From contig JAGXNU010000078.1 in assembly GCA_019894815.1 (NCBI GenBank), positions 1 through 8,933 on the forward strand: DNA of 8,933 bases. The letters run 5' to 3'. Position numbers and translations under genes: made by a program. The notes beneath the pieces were generated by a model, which saw nothing but the letters and a program-made list of their open reading frames with translations, was not told the DNA's origin and made no database searches. The stretch comes from Promethearchaeota archaeon (GTDB taxonomy: Archaea > Asgardarchaeota > Lokiarchaeia > Sigyniarchaeales > SOKP01). This document shows positions 1-6,848 of the stretch, in pieces (position 1 is the stretch's first letter; each line of letters begins with the position of its first letter).

Positions 1-705
1 TCCGTGTACTGATTGAAATTTTAAAAATTCACTACTAAATTTAATCCATAAAGGGTGTCTAAGAACTACATCTATAGGTATTTTATTCATGCCTATTATT
101 TTAAAAATAGAAATTTGAAAAATGTCATCAAGTAGCATGAACTCTCCAATTCTTCCAACACCAAATTTAAAAACATAATTTAATGATGTTGATCCATCTT
201 TTATTAATTTTTGATGTAAATCATCCAATGATTTTAAATATATAGTAAAATCTTGTTCATTTGAACAATTTAGAATCTTCTGGTTATTGGATAAAATATT
301 TCTAAAATACTCATATTCATTAATCTCCTTCCAATCCACATTATCAGTGAAATGTTTTTTAACTAATTGAAATTCACTTGTATCTTCAATTCGGGTTATA
401 TTTGGAATAAGATCCCACTCATTTGGTAATTTAGATATATCATTTGCTTGATAAATGTTAACTACAAAGTTTATTCGCCCCAAATCAAGCTCATAATTGT
501 TTGTTTGGACGTCTAAAGGGTTAAATTGATCAATATCTATTAAAAGTTCTAAGAACCAGAATCTATCATAAGTTTTATATATTAAATCCTTAAGTTTTGG
601 AACTTTCTCGAAGATTTTCCAAGCATAGAACCTAAATAAGCGTTCTTTCAAATTAGGGATTTTATTAAATATGTTCCATAGAATGCTAATGATCTGGTTT
701 TTCAT
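1..705 (-). CDS. ParB-like hypothetical protein of polysaccharide clusters, 3' end cut by window
   Basis: An uninterrupted reading frame runs from an ATG at 705-703 off the left edge (235 codons seen, no stop). The translation is Lys/Asn/Ile rich and begins MKNQIISILWNIF. Its layout resembles a family of uncharacterised proteins in archaeal and bacterial exopolysaccharide clusters: a W-D motif (NEWDLIP), then a VDWKEINEYEYF block (family usually W-x-x-T-x-Y), then SLDDLHQKLIKDG, then VGRIGEFMLLDD...IIGMNKIPIDVVLRHPLW. The last block corresponds to the ParB/sulfiredoxin-like region, normally G-R-x-G-x-x-x-x-x-D-G-x-H-R followed by IPV-x-V-x-x-RH-x-x-W. Here the D-G-x-H-R signature reads DDIFQ, so the expected Asp-Gly, His and Arg are not all kept. 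It starts 43 nt after the stop of the upstream GT4 gene and is probably co-transcribed; no convincing Shine-Dalgarno precedes it. That it is a gene is fairly sure; the family call is from memory of the motif pattern and its function is unknown. Confidence 0.6.
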   Translation of the reverse strand, partial: MKNQIISILWNIFNKIPNLKERLFRFYAWKIFEKVPKLKDLIYKTYDRFWFLELLIDIDQFNPLDVQTNNYELDLGRINFVVNIYQANDISKLPNEWDLIPNITRIEDTSEFQLVKKHFTDNVDWKEINEYEYFRNILSNNQKILNCSNEQDFTIYLKSLDDLHQKLIKDGSTSLNYVFKFGVGRIGEFMLLDDIFQISIFKIIGMNKIPIDVVLRHPLWIKFSSEFLKFQSVHG

Positions 706-748
706 ATTACAACAAGGTAAAATATTAGATTTCTATTAATTTTTATGG

Positions 749-1921
749 TTAGTGTGTATATAATACCTTTTTATAGAGGTTAAAATGAGATTCTGCTGCC
801 TTTTTCCACGTGTAGTTTTCCTTTACTCTATCAAGGCCGTTTTTACCCATTTGCGTCATTTTCTTATTATCCTCTAAAAGATGGAGTATCATTTCAGATA
901 GTTTTTTGAGGTTTCTAAAGTCTGAAGTATAACCTGTTTTCCCATTTATTATAATTTCACTCGGTCCCATTATGTCCGATCCTATAACAGGTTTTCCACA
1001 AGCCATGGCTTCTACTAACACTAATCCAAAAATTTCTTGTCTTGAAGGATAGACGACTAAATCTGCCATTGAGTAATATTTTGCAAGATTTATTTTATTT
1101 ACAAATCCAATTAACACGACATGTTCATTTAAGTTTAGATTATTGATGAGTGATTTAACTATTGGTAGATATCCCGCATCGTTTCCTACAATAACTAATT
1201 TTACATCCATTTTTTCTCTTCTTAAATCTGCAAGGACTCTTACTAACTTATCAACTCCTTTTCCTTTAGCAATCCGACCCACGTATAGAATTATTCTTGA
1301 ACCCTCTATTCCAAGGGATTTTTTCAAATTACTTGAATCTACTGGTTTAAAGATATCAATATTCACACCATGAGGTATGAAATGCACGTGATCGTCATCA
1401 ACACCCAGATTTTTTATTAAAGGAATCTCCATTTTAGTTACTGCAATATAATGAGGGGTTATGAATTTCCTGAGGTATCCTAAGGTTTTATCAGAGACCA
1501 TTTTTGGGATCTTATCCCTGTAATCCCAGTTTATAGAGATTCCACCATGAGGGGATATTATGAAGGGTTTTTTTTTTGTTAGAGAAATGATGACTCCTAA
1601 ATCTTCTGGAAAGCTTCTTAATGCATGAGAATGGATTATATCTATATCTTTTTCATGTTTTACCATGTATGGAAGCATTTCTAATGAGATTCTATATTCT
1701 TTGAATCTAATGAACGAATGAAACCTGAAAATTTCAAAATGTGAAAACTTTTTCTCATAAAACTCTGTATATTTCCTTCCATACTTTTTAATCGAGGAAG
1801 TAGTGAATACTTTAGATGATACTCCAAAGTTTTCTAAGTAGGGCACGAGATCCATGATGACATTATATGGTCCTCCTAATTGACCCGTAAAAAACGGTGT
1901 TAGCATTGCAACTTTTATCAT
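749..1921 (-). CDS. GT4 family glycosyltransferase
   Basis: A GT-B fold retaining glycosyltransferase, about 390 residues, usual for the family. It would move a sugar from a nucleotide donor to a growing glycan at the cytoplasmic face of the membrane. The N-terminal Rossmann half starts MIKVAMLTPFF with a glycine-rich loop (GQLGGPYN) at residues 13-20, then IIHSHALRSFP and SPHGG as acceptor-side loops. The linker IPHGVNIDIFKP leads to the donor-binding half with LYVGRIAKGKGVD (about 212-224) and the family motif E-x7-E (E296, E304) in RQEIFGLVLVEAMACGKPVIG. I chose the ATG at 1921 because it puts beta-1 at the N-terminus and GTGAT, complementary to the 16S tail, lies 7 nt upstream; ATG 1930 and GTG 1933 are possible. 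It starts 31 nt after the neighbouring GT4 stop, so the two are probably one transcript. A run of ten A lies in the coding strand near residue 115. Sugar specificity cannot be read. Confidence 0.9.
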   Translation of the reverse strand: MIKVAMLTPFFTGQLGGPYNVIMDLVPYLENFGVSSKVFTTSSIKKYGRKYTEFYEKKFSHFEIFRFHSFIRFKEYRISLEMLPYMVKHEKDIDIIHSHALRSFPEDLGVIISLTKKKPFIISPHGGISINWDYRDKIPKMVSDKTLGYLRKFITPHYIAVTKMEIPLIKNLGVDDDHVHFIPHGVNIDIFKPVDSSNLKKSLGIEGSRIILYVGRIAKGKGVDKLVRVLADLRREKMDVKLVIVGNDAGYLPIVKSLINNLNLNEHVVLIGFVNKINLAKYYSMADLVVYPSRQEIFGLVLVEAMACGKPVIGSDIMGPSEIIINGKTGYTSDFRNLKKLSEMILHLLEDNKKMTQMGKNGLDRVKENYTWKKAAESHFNLYKKVLYTH

Positions 1922-1952
1922 TTTCCTCATCACGTTAAAGCTAAAATAGAGT

Positions 1953-3158
1953 TTATGCTCTTTTCATAACATCTATAATAATTTTCTTAAATCGATTTAT
2001 TAAAATTGGCCAAGCATAATTTTTTTTCACAAATTCATAACCTTGTTGACCTATTTGCTTAAGTTCATGTTTTTTACCTATTAAATCTCCTATTTTTTTA
2101 ATCAAATCATCTAAATTTTTTGAGAATATGACATCACTATTGTTTTTTAGTTCTAAAACAACAGAAGGTAAGCTGTTAGATAGAACCGGTTTTTTCATTG
2201 CCATGTATTCGAATATTTTAATAGGAACGATTTCCTTGGTGATATCATTTATTCTAAAACTTAGTAAGCATAAATCTGCTAACTGAATATATTCGGTTAT
2301 TTCGAAGAATGGTACTCGCCCTGCTAGAATGACCCAATTTGCTCCAATCTTTTTTATATAATTATTGAGAGAATTGTATATCCCTCCGTCTCCTAAAATT
2401 ACAAATTTTAATTTAATCTTTCCAGACCTAACATCGTTATTATAATAATCGATGATTTCTTGTAATCCCGCAAAATCATAGAGATATCCCATGAAGAAGA
2501 TTATAAAATCATCCTTATTAATGGAGAATTTAGTTTTCAAATCCTCAAATTTATGCATGTCTACTTCCGTATTTTTTAATGTAATACCATCTGGTAGAAC
2601 TATTACTCTTTCAGGTTTGGATCCTTCATTAATAACATAGCTCTGTTGAAATTTTGTGTGAACCAAGACTTGATTAGCATTTTTCAAAAGAATTTGACAC
2701 GTTGTTCTTGCTAGTCCTTGAGCATATGATAGCGGGATCAATTGGTGCAAGATATCAATATAGAAGAAAATGAAAGGAATTTTAAATATTTTTGAAAATA
2801 TCAACCCAATAATTCCATTGGTTATGGAAAAACCAACAATGAAATCGGGTTTATTATTTCTAATGATTTTGAAAATTTGAAAGAAGTTTGTAATTAATGA
2901 TGAAAATCTCCGCAGATATGGTACTTTTAAATGAGATGTCCGAATAATCTCCACGTGTGAATCTTGGACAGCCCGATGAATATTCATGTATACCTGTTTC
3001 TTGATAAATCTGGAGTTTGAACGCATGATATTATCCATATCATAATCGAGCACTTGTATTTTAATAGATGAGTTTAGAGATAATGTTTCAAAAATATGAT
3101 GTTGGGTGTGAGGCCCTCTTGTTAACCAATCTGTTTCTTGAAGTACGAGTATGTTCAT
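1953..3158 (-). CDS. GT4 family glycosyltransferase (GPHxQHH type)
   Basis: A 401-residue GT-B glycosyltransferase, likely acting on a lipid-linked or nascent surface glycan. The N-terminus carries QETDWLTRGPHTQHHIFE (residues 7-24), a signature I associate with a group of archaeal GT4 enzymes, followed by VLDYD. Residues about 106-135 are very hydrophobic (DFIVGFSITNGIIGLIF, then IPFIFFYIDILHQL), likely the buried or membrane-apposed face of the acceptor domain and not a true transmembrane segment. IVLPDGI (about 186-192) marks the linker; FFMGYLYDFAGL opens the donor domain. The E-x7-E pair is intact (E309, E317) in EIVPIKIFEYMAMKKPVL. The start is an ATG with only a weak purine stretch upstream. 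It is the first gene of the leftward unit and diverges from the SDR-cupin gene across 259 bp. It shares little sequence with the following GT4 beyond the fold, so the two probably make different linkages. Confidence 0.9.
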   Translation of the reverse strand: MNILVLQETDWLTRGPHTQHHIFETLSLNSSIKIQVLDYDMDNIMRSNSRFIKKQVYMNIHRAVQDSHVEIIRTSHLKVPYLRRFSSLITNFFQIFKIIRNNKPDFIVGFSITNGIIGLIFSKIFKIPFIFFYIDILHQLIPLSYAQGLARTTCQILLKNANQVLVHTKFQQSYVINEGSKPERVIVLPDGITLKNTEVDMHKFEDLKTKFSINKDDFIIFFMGYLYDFAGLQEIIDYYNNDVRSGKIKLKFVILGDGGIYNSLNNYIKKIGANWVILAGRVPFFEITEYIQLADLCLLSFRINDITKEIVPIKIFEYMAMKKPVLSNSLPSVVLELKNNSDVIFSKNLDDLIKKIGDLIGKKHELKQIGQQGYEFVKKNYAWPILINRFKKIIIDVMKRA

Positions 3159-3417
3159 TGAAATATTCTCTTTTCACTATTAATACATGTTCAAAATGTG
3201 AGATTCATTGAATTAACTATTCCCTATTAAATTAATCAAGCTAAAATCATGTCAAATTATTAGGTGGTTCGTATTTGATTAATAAAAAGACCCAATTTAT
3301 TTAAAAGTTCATATCCAATTCGAAGATATAACTTTTTTACCTAAAAATAATTATTGCATATTAATAATTATAATTGTAATTCTTAGAAGATAACCAAAAC
3401 TATATTTTTGATGATTT
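3159..3417. promoter_or_regulatory. Divergent intergenic region with likely back-to-back promoters
   Basis: This 259 bp stretch separates the leftward GT4 gene from the rightward SDR-cupin gene and shows no credible open frame. It must hold promoters for both directions. For the rightward gene, CATATTAATA at 3357-3366 lies about 58 nt before the ATG, the distance also seen for the two GT2 promoters; GAAGATATAAC at 3322-3332 is a second candidate. For the leftward gene, TTTAATAG (complement of about 3225-3232) is a weak TATA-like match. The whole region is so A/T rich that individual boxes are uncertain. No Shine-Dalgarno is visible before the 3418 ATG. Confidence 0.4.
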
Positions 3418-4809
3418 ATGATGACAAAAAAAGTGCTAGTTATTGGAGGACTAGGGTATATAGGAAGTGTGCTTCATGAAATAATTACTAACGAAGGTTG
3501 GCATGTAGATATTCTGGATAACCATTTATATAGTGATCTAATACCTACGAACCCTTATATTGATGGAGACACAAGAAATAAAGAAGATTTAGATAAAAAT
3601 ATTTCCCAATTTGATGTAATTGTGAATTTAGCAGCAATTGTTGGAGATCCTGCTTGTTTAACAGACACTAATCTTGCAATAGATATTAATTGCATTGGTA
3701 CAAGAAATGTGGCAGAAGCTTGCAAGAAACACGGAAAAAAAATTATCCACGTTAGTACATGCAGCATTTATGGAAGTGAACCTAATAAAATTGTCAAAGA
3801 AGAAAATGAGGGATTTCCGATTGATTTCTACGGTCAAACTAAATATACTCAAGAACGCATTGTAAGAGAACTTAATGGTGATGGTAGCTGTATCTTGCGA
3901 TTAGGGACTGCTTTTGGATTATCCCCAAGAATGCGATATGATTTAGTTGTAAATACTTTCGTAGCTCGAGCGGTAAAATTTAATGAAATTACAGTTTTTG
4001 GGGGTCAACAAGAACGCCCATTTGTTCATATAAGAGATATTTCAAGAGCAATCGTTCATGTCATCAAGAATGATTTAAAAGGAATTTATAATGTTAGAGG
4101 AGAGAACTTAAGTTTAATAAAACTCAGCGAAATTGTGAAAGACTTAACTGGGTGTGAAATTAAAATTGACACTAATATAGTTGATAATAGAAGCTACATG
4201 GTAGATAATTCTAAAATTATTAATACTGGTTTCGAATTTAAATATTCTATTGCTGATGCCGTGAAAGAGATAAAAGATTCTCCCACTATTTTTGATTTTC
4301 ATAAAGGAATTTATTCAAATTTAAAATTAGCAGAACGAGTAAAAATATCAAAAACCATTGGAGCACGAGATATCGAGTTAATAAATGGAGGAATAGCAGT
4401 CGATGACAGGGGATCGTTATCATTCGTTAATGATTACAATTTTTATGGGGTGAAGCGTTTTTATCAAGTAAAAAACTTTTCAACAACTACTATTAGAGCT
4501 TTTCATGGGCACTTGAGAGAAGCAAAATATGTTTATATCGCAGAAGGTTCAGCTATAGTGGCTGCAGTTAAATTGGATAATGTAGAACATCCTTCAAAAG
4601 AAGAAAAAGTTCATCGTTACGTGCTTTCAGATAAAAAACCGCAAGTTTTATTTATTCCTCCCAAATTTGCAAACGGTTTTAGACCTTTGGAAGAAAATAC
4701 TAGAATTCTTTTCTTTTCAACAGCTTCTTTAGAGGAAAGTAAAGGCGATGATTATCGGTTTCCAGTTGATTATTGGGGACAAGATATATGGGATGTTGAA
4801 AATCGGTAG
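3418..4809 (+). CDS. Nucleotide-sugar epimerase/dehydrogenase (extended SDR) fused to RmlC-like cupin domain
   Basis: A 463-residue two-domain protein for nucleotide-sugar remodelling. Residues 1 to about 290 form an extended short-chain dehydrogenase: GGLGYIG (10-16) binds NAD(P), D35 of DILDN follows beta-2, LAAIVGDPAC is at 71-80, and the likely catalytic set is T114 (STCSIYG), Y138 and K142 (YGQTK). The Thr is followed by Cys-Ser instead of the Asp-Glu of 4,6-dehydratases (TDEVYG), so an epimerase or reductase role is more likely. Residues about 318-463 resemble RmlC (dTDP-4-dehydrorhamnose 3,5-epimerase): RAFHGHLREAKYVYIAEG keeps a histidine at the RGLHYQ position (H363), and IPPKFANGF matches IPxGFAHGF, but with Asn419 for the second His. 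The Tyr expected before the C-terminal segment also seems absent. The start is an ATG, with a second in-frame ATG directly after it. It is followed by an RmlD-like gene with overlapping signals. The exact substrate is unknown. Confidence 0.85.
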   Translation: MMTKKVLVIGGLGYIGSVLHEIITNEGWHVDILDNHLYSDLIPTNPYIDGDTRNKEDLDKNISQFDVIVNLAAIVGDPACLTDTNLAIDINCIGTRNVAEACKKHGKKIIHVSTCSIYGSEPNKIVKEENEGFPIDFYGQTKYTQERIVRELNGDGSCILRLGTAFGLSPRMRYDLVVNTFVARAVKFNEITVFGGQQERPFVHIRDISRAIVHVIKNDLKGIYNVRGENLSLIKLSEIVKDLTGCEIKIDTNIVDNRSYMVDNSKIINTGFEFKYSIADAVKEIKDSPTIFDFHKGIYSNLKLAERVKISKTIGARDIELINGGIAVDDRGSLSFVNDYNFYGVKRFYQVKNFSTTTIRAFHGHLREAKYVYIAEGSAIVAAVKLDNVEHPSKEEKVHRYVLSDKKPQVLFIPPKFANGFRPLEENTRILFFSTASLEESKGDDYRFPVDYWGQDIWDVENR

Positions 4810-4814
4810 GAGGG
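4808..4814 (+). promoter_or_regulatory. Strong Shine-Dalgarno overlapping upstream stop codon
   Basis: AGGAGGG begins inside the TAG stop of the SDR-cupin gene and ends 6 nt before the ATG at 4821. It fixes the start of the RmlD-like gene and implies translational coupling of the two genes. Confidence 0.85.
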
Positions 4815-4820
4815 AAAAAA

Positions 4821-5705
4821 ATGAAGAATATCTTAGTTCTTGGTGTGAGTGGGATGTTAGGTTCCATGGTATTTGATTATTTATCAAAAAATCCTGATTT
4901 AAATACATATGGGACTGTAAGAAATCCAAAATATAAACGGGATAAAGTCTTCTTATTTGATGCAAATAATATTTCCCAACTCGAAACATCACAGTTTCTT
5001 GATTTAAAAATAGATTATATCATTAATTGCATCGGAATTACTAAACCGTTCTCTAAAGATGATGATCCTGCAGGAGTAAAAAGGGGAATAGCCATAAATG
5101 CCAAGTTCCCTTGGGAATTAGCTGAATATGTTAAAAAAAATAAAATAAAAGTTTTACAAATTGCCACGGATTGTGTTTATTCGGGAAAGAAAGGAAATTA
5201 CATTGAAGATGATCCTCACGATCCATTGGATGTATATGGTAAATCAAAAAGTCTTGGGGAAGTTTTTGATGGTTCTGCCTTATTAATCCGCTGTTCTATT
5301 ATCGGTCCAGAACCAAAAGAACAGAAATCTTTCTTATATGAATGGTTTTTAAGTCAAAAACCAGGTAATACAATAGGGGGTTATGAACATCATAGTTGGA
5401 ATGGAGTCACCACTCTTCAATTTGCTCAACTTTGTGAGAAAATTATCATTCTTAACAAATTTGATGAATTAATTCAAGAATCTCCAATTCAGCATTTCAT
5501 TCAAAATCCTACGGTTAATAAATTCGAATTGATGCATATTTTCAATGACGTTTTCAATAAAGATTTACAGATTAATAGGATAAACATTCCAGATCAGAGT
5601 GTCGATCGATCATTGAGCACTAAACATCACTTAATTGAGAATCTTGTACAAAGGACGGATATGAAAACTGCTATTCTAAGGTTAAAAGAATACGAACTAT
5701 CTTAA
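4821..5705 (+). CDS. RmlD-like sugar-nucleotide reductase (SDR)
   Basis: A 294-residue extended SDR of the RmlD substrate-binding family, which reduces the 4-keto group of a nucleotide sugar with NAD(P)H, the final step in making dTDP-L-rhamnose and related deoxysugars. It has GVSGMLG (8-14) for cofactor binding, NCIGITKPF after beta-4, ATDCVYSGKKGNYIEDD (115-131) matching the usual STDCVFSG-G-Y-E-D signature, and the catalytic Y139/K143 in YGKSK. RCSIIGPE and HHSWNGVTTLQFAQLCE are the substrate-side loops, with the WNGVTT element typical of one sub-branch often annotated only as sugar-nucleotide-binding protein. Length is normal. The start is set by the Shine-Dalgarno at 4808-4814; the gene follows the SDR-cupin with an 11-nt gap, so they form an operon. 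Activity on a rhamnose, 6-deoxytalose or N-acetyl sugar precursor cannot be separated by sequence alone. Confidence 0.88.
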   Translation: MKNILVLGVSGMLGSMVFDYLSKNPDLNTYGTVRNPKYKRDKVFLFDANNISQLETSQFLDLKIDYIINCIGITKPFSKDDDPAGVKRGIAINAKFPWELAEYVKKNKIKVLQIATDCVYSGKKGNYIEDDPHDPLDVYGKSKSLGEVFDGSALLIRCSIIGPEPKEQKSFLYEWFLSQKPGNTIGGYEHHSWNGVTTLQFAQLCEKIIILNKFDELIQESPIQHFIQNPTVNKFELMHIFNDVFNKDLQINRINIPDQSVDRSLSTKHHLIENLVQRTDMKTAILRLKEYELS

Positions 5706-5729
5706 TATTAATAATAATCCTATATCTAA

Positions 5730-6800
5730 TTATCTATCGGCTTTTTTATGAAAATTTAGAGAGTTTCCGATCAATATATTACAAATTTTGTCTGCGATAT
5801 TCTTGCCATAATGAAGCACGGGTTCAATATCTCTCGATAATGCTAATGTGGCAGATTCAAGCATTTGATCGACATCTAGCCCTGTTAAAGTGTTTACACC
5901 TAACTCAATCAAATCAACACGTTCCGTACTTTCACGGATGGTTAAACAAGGAGTACCTAATATGGCACATTCTTCCACAACAGTCCCACTATCTGTTAAA
6001 ACTAGATCTGCTTCTTTTTCCATCCCTAGAAATTCAATAAAACCTTGAGGAGGGATTGGATTGATACCTTCTGGGAATTTTAGTTCATATTTTTCCATCA
6101 TAATTTTAGTTTTTGGCATTAGGATGAATTTAATTTCCGTGTTATAATGAGAGTAAAGCTTTCCAAGGAATTGCAATATAATTTCAAGATTTTGCTTTAA
6201 TTCAATATTTTCTGCTCGATGACATGTAACTAAGTAGAAAGGCTTTTCCTGTGAAAAAGAGAGTTTGACTGATTGAACCACTTCAATAATAGGGTTACCT
6301 ACTACCCAGGATCGTCTAGGATTTAATCCTTCCCTTAGGAGATTATTTTTATGCTCCGGTAAATAACATATGTTCATATCAGCAAGATGATCAATAATTT
6401 TTCTATTTTTTTCTTCGGGCATGAACCAATTTTTACTACGCATTCCAGATTCAATGTGCACGAGAGGAATATTCATTTTAGCTGTTGCTAAAGCAAACCC
6501 TAAACTGCTATTATTATCACCTAATACAATCACGAATTCGGGTAATTCTTTCATCAAGACTTTTTCAAACTCAATCATTAAACGTGCTACTTGAGAGGCA
6601 TGTGTTCCACTTTTTATGTTTAAATTATAATCAGGAAGTCTAACGCCTAGTTGGTCGTAAAATATTTTATTTAAATTGTAATCATAATGTTGACCACTGT
6701 CCACGATTAAGTTTTCAAAATTGTTATCCAACTTCTTAATTATTTGAGACAGTCGGATAATATCCGGTCGAATTCCAATACACGTGATTATTTTTTTCAT
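5730..6800 (-). CDS. wecB: UDP-N-acetylglucosamine 2-epimerase, non-hydrolysing (WecB/FnlC family)
   Basis: A 356-residue GT-B-like enzyme that interconverts UDP-GlcNAc and UDP-ManNAc, or performs the equivalent C2 inversion on a UDP-6-deoxy-N-acetyl sugar as in the FnlC/WbjD branch. Motifs in order: GIRPDIIRLS (9-18; usually GTRPExIKL), GQHYDYNLNKIFYDQLGV, SGTHASQ, VLGDNNSSLG with D95, HIESGMRS with E117, MPEEKNRKIIDH with E129/E130, TCHRAEN with H194, and TDSGTVVEEC plus RESTER near the C-terminus for UDP binding. All the acidic and His positions expected for catalysis are present. I chose the ATG at 6800 because homologues begin right at this beta strand, although it lacks a Shine-Dalgarno; a TTG at 6827 or an AUA at 6836 would add 9 or 12 residues. 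It lies 45 nt after the GT2 stop, probably in one transcript. Whether the product is ManNAc or a deoxysugar depends on partners not seen. Confidence 0.9.
   Translation of the reverse strand: MKKIITCIGIRPDIIRLSQIIKKLDNNFENLIVDSGQHYDYNLNKIFYDQLGVRLPDYNLNIKSGTHASQVARLMIEFEKVLMKELPEFVIVLGDNNSSLGFALATAKMNIPLVHIESGMRSKNWFMPEEKNRKIIDHLADMNICYLPEHKNNLLREGLNPRRSWVVGNPIIEVVQSVKLSFSQEKPFYLVTCHRAENIELKQNLEIILQFLGKLYSHYNTEIKFILMPKTKIMMEKYELKFPEGINPIPPQGFIEFLGMEKEADLVLTDSGTVVEECAILGTPCLTIRESTERVDLIELGVNTLTGLDVDQMLESATLALSRDIEPVLHYGKNIADKICNILIGNSLNFHKKADR
5742..5747 (+). terminator. Possible T-run terminator for the rightward operon
   Basis: A run of six T lies 36 nt after the rightward TAA stop, inside the 3' end of the converging 2-epimerase gene. 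Archaeal termination can rest on T-runs without a hairpin. The run is short and also encodes Lys codons on the other strand, so the call is weak. Confidence 0.25.
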
Positions 6801-6842
6801 AGGATTATTATGTAGAAACAATTTCAAAAAGATTATGGTTTT

Positions 6843-6848
6843 CTCCTA
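6843..6848 (-). promoter_or_regulatory. Shine-Dalgarno overlapping the GT2 stop, upstream of the 2-epimerase
   Basis: On the minus strand, TAGGAG overlaps the TAG stop of the GT2 gene, exactly as at 4807-4812 for the RmlD-like gene. Six nt downstream is an AUA (6836-6834), not a standard start; the first TTG is 15 nt away and the first ATG 42 nt away. The site therefore argues for translation coupling but leaves the true start of the 2-epimerase open. Confidence 0.5.

Noticed and set aside
106..135. Residues of the 1953-3158 GT4 (numbers here are residues) considered as a transmembrane helix
   Set aside because: The hydrophobic stretch is split by polar residues and falls where GT-B enzymes have buried strands and helices; treated as fold core.
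1143..1373. Open frame of 76 codons on the plus strand
   Set aside because: It lies wholly antisense to the GT4 gene, has no ribosome-binding site and no recognisable motif; it is a mirror of the conserved GT4 coding frame.
3349..3358. ATTATTGCAT shared with 8853-8862, considered as a common operator
   Set aside because: Ten A/T-rich bases, opposite orientation relative to the two genes and different spacing; expected by chance in such DNA.
3159..3417. Possible small RNA or riboswitch in the divergent region
   Set aside because: No stable stem-loop or conserved motif visible; A/T content alone explains the weak self-complementarity.
3555..3852. Two overlapping minus-strand open frames (70 and 64 codons)
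   Set aside because: Both are antisense to the SDR domain, overlap one another in different frames and show no start signals.
4729..4992. 87-codon minus-strand open frame across the SDR-cupin/RmlD junction
   Set aside because: It is antisense to two well-supported genes and to their Shine-Dalgarno; no family resemblance.
5840..6040. 66-codon plus-strand open frame
   Set aside because: It is antisense to conserved UDP-binding motifs of the 2-epimerase; composition and lack of signals mark it as a shadow.
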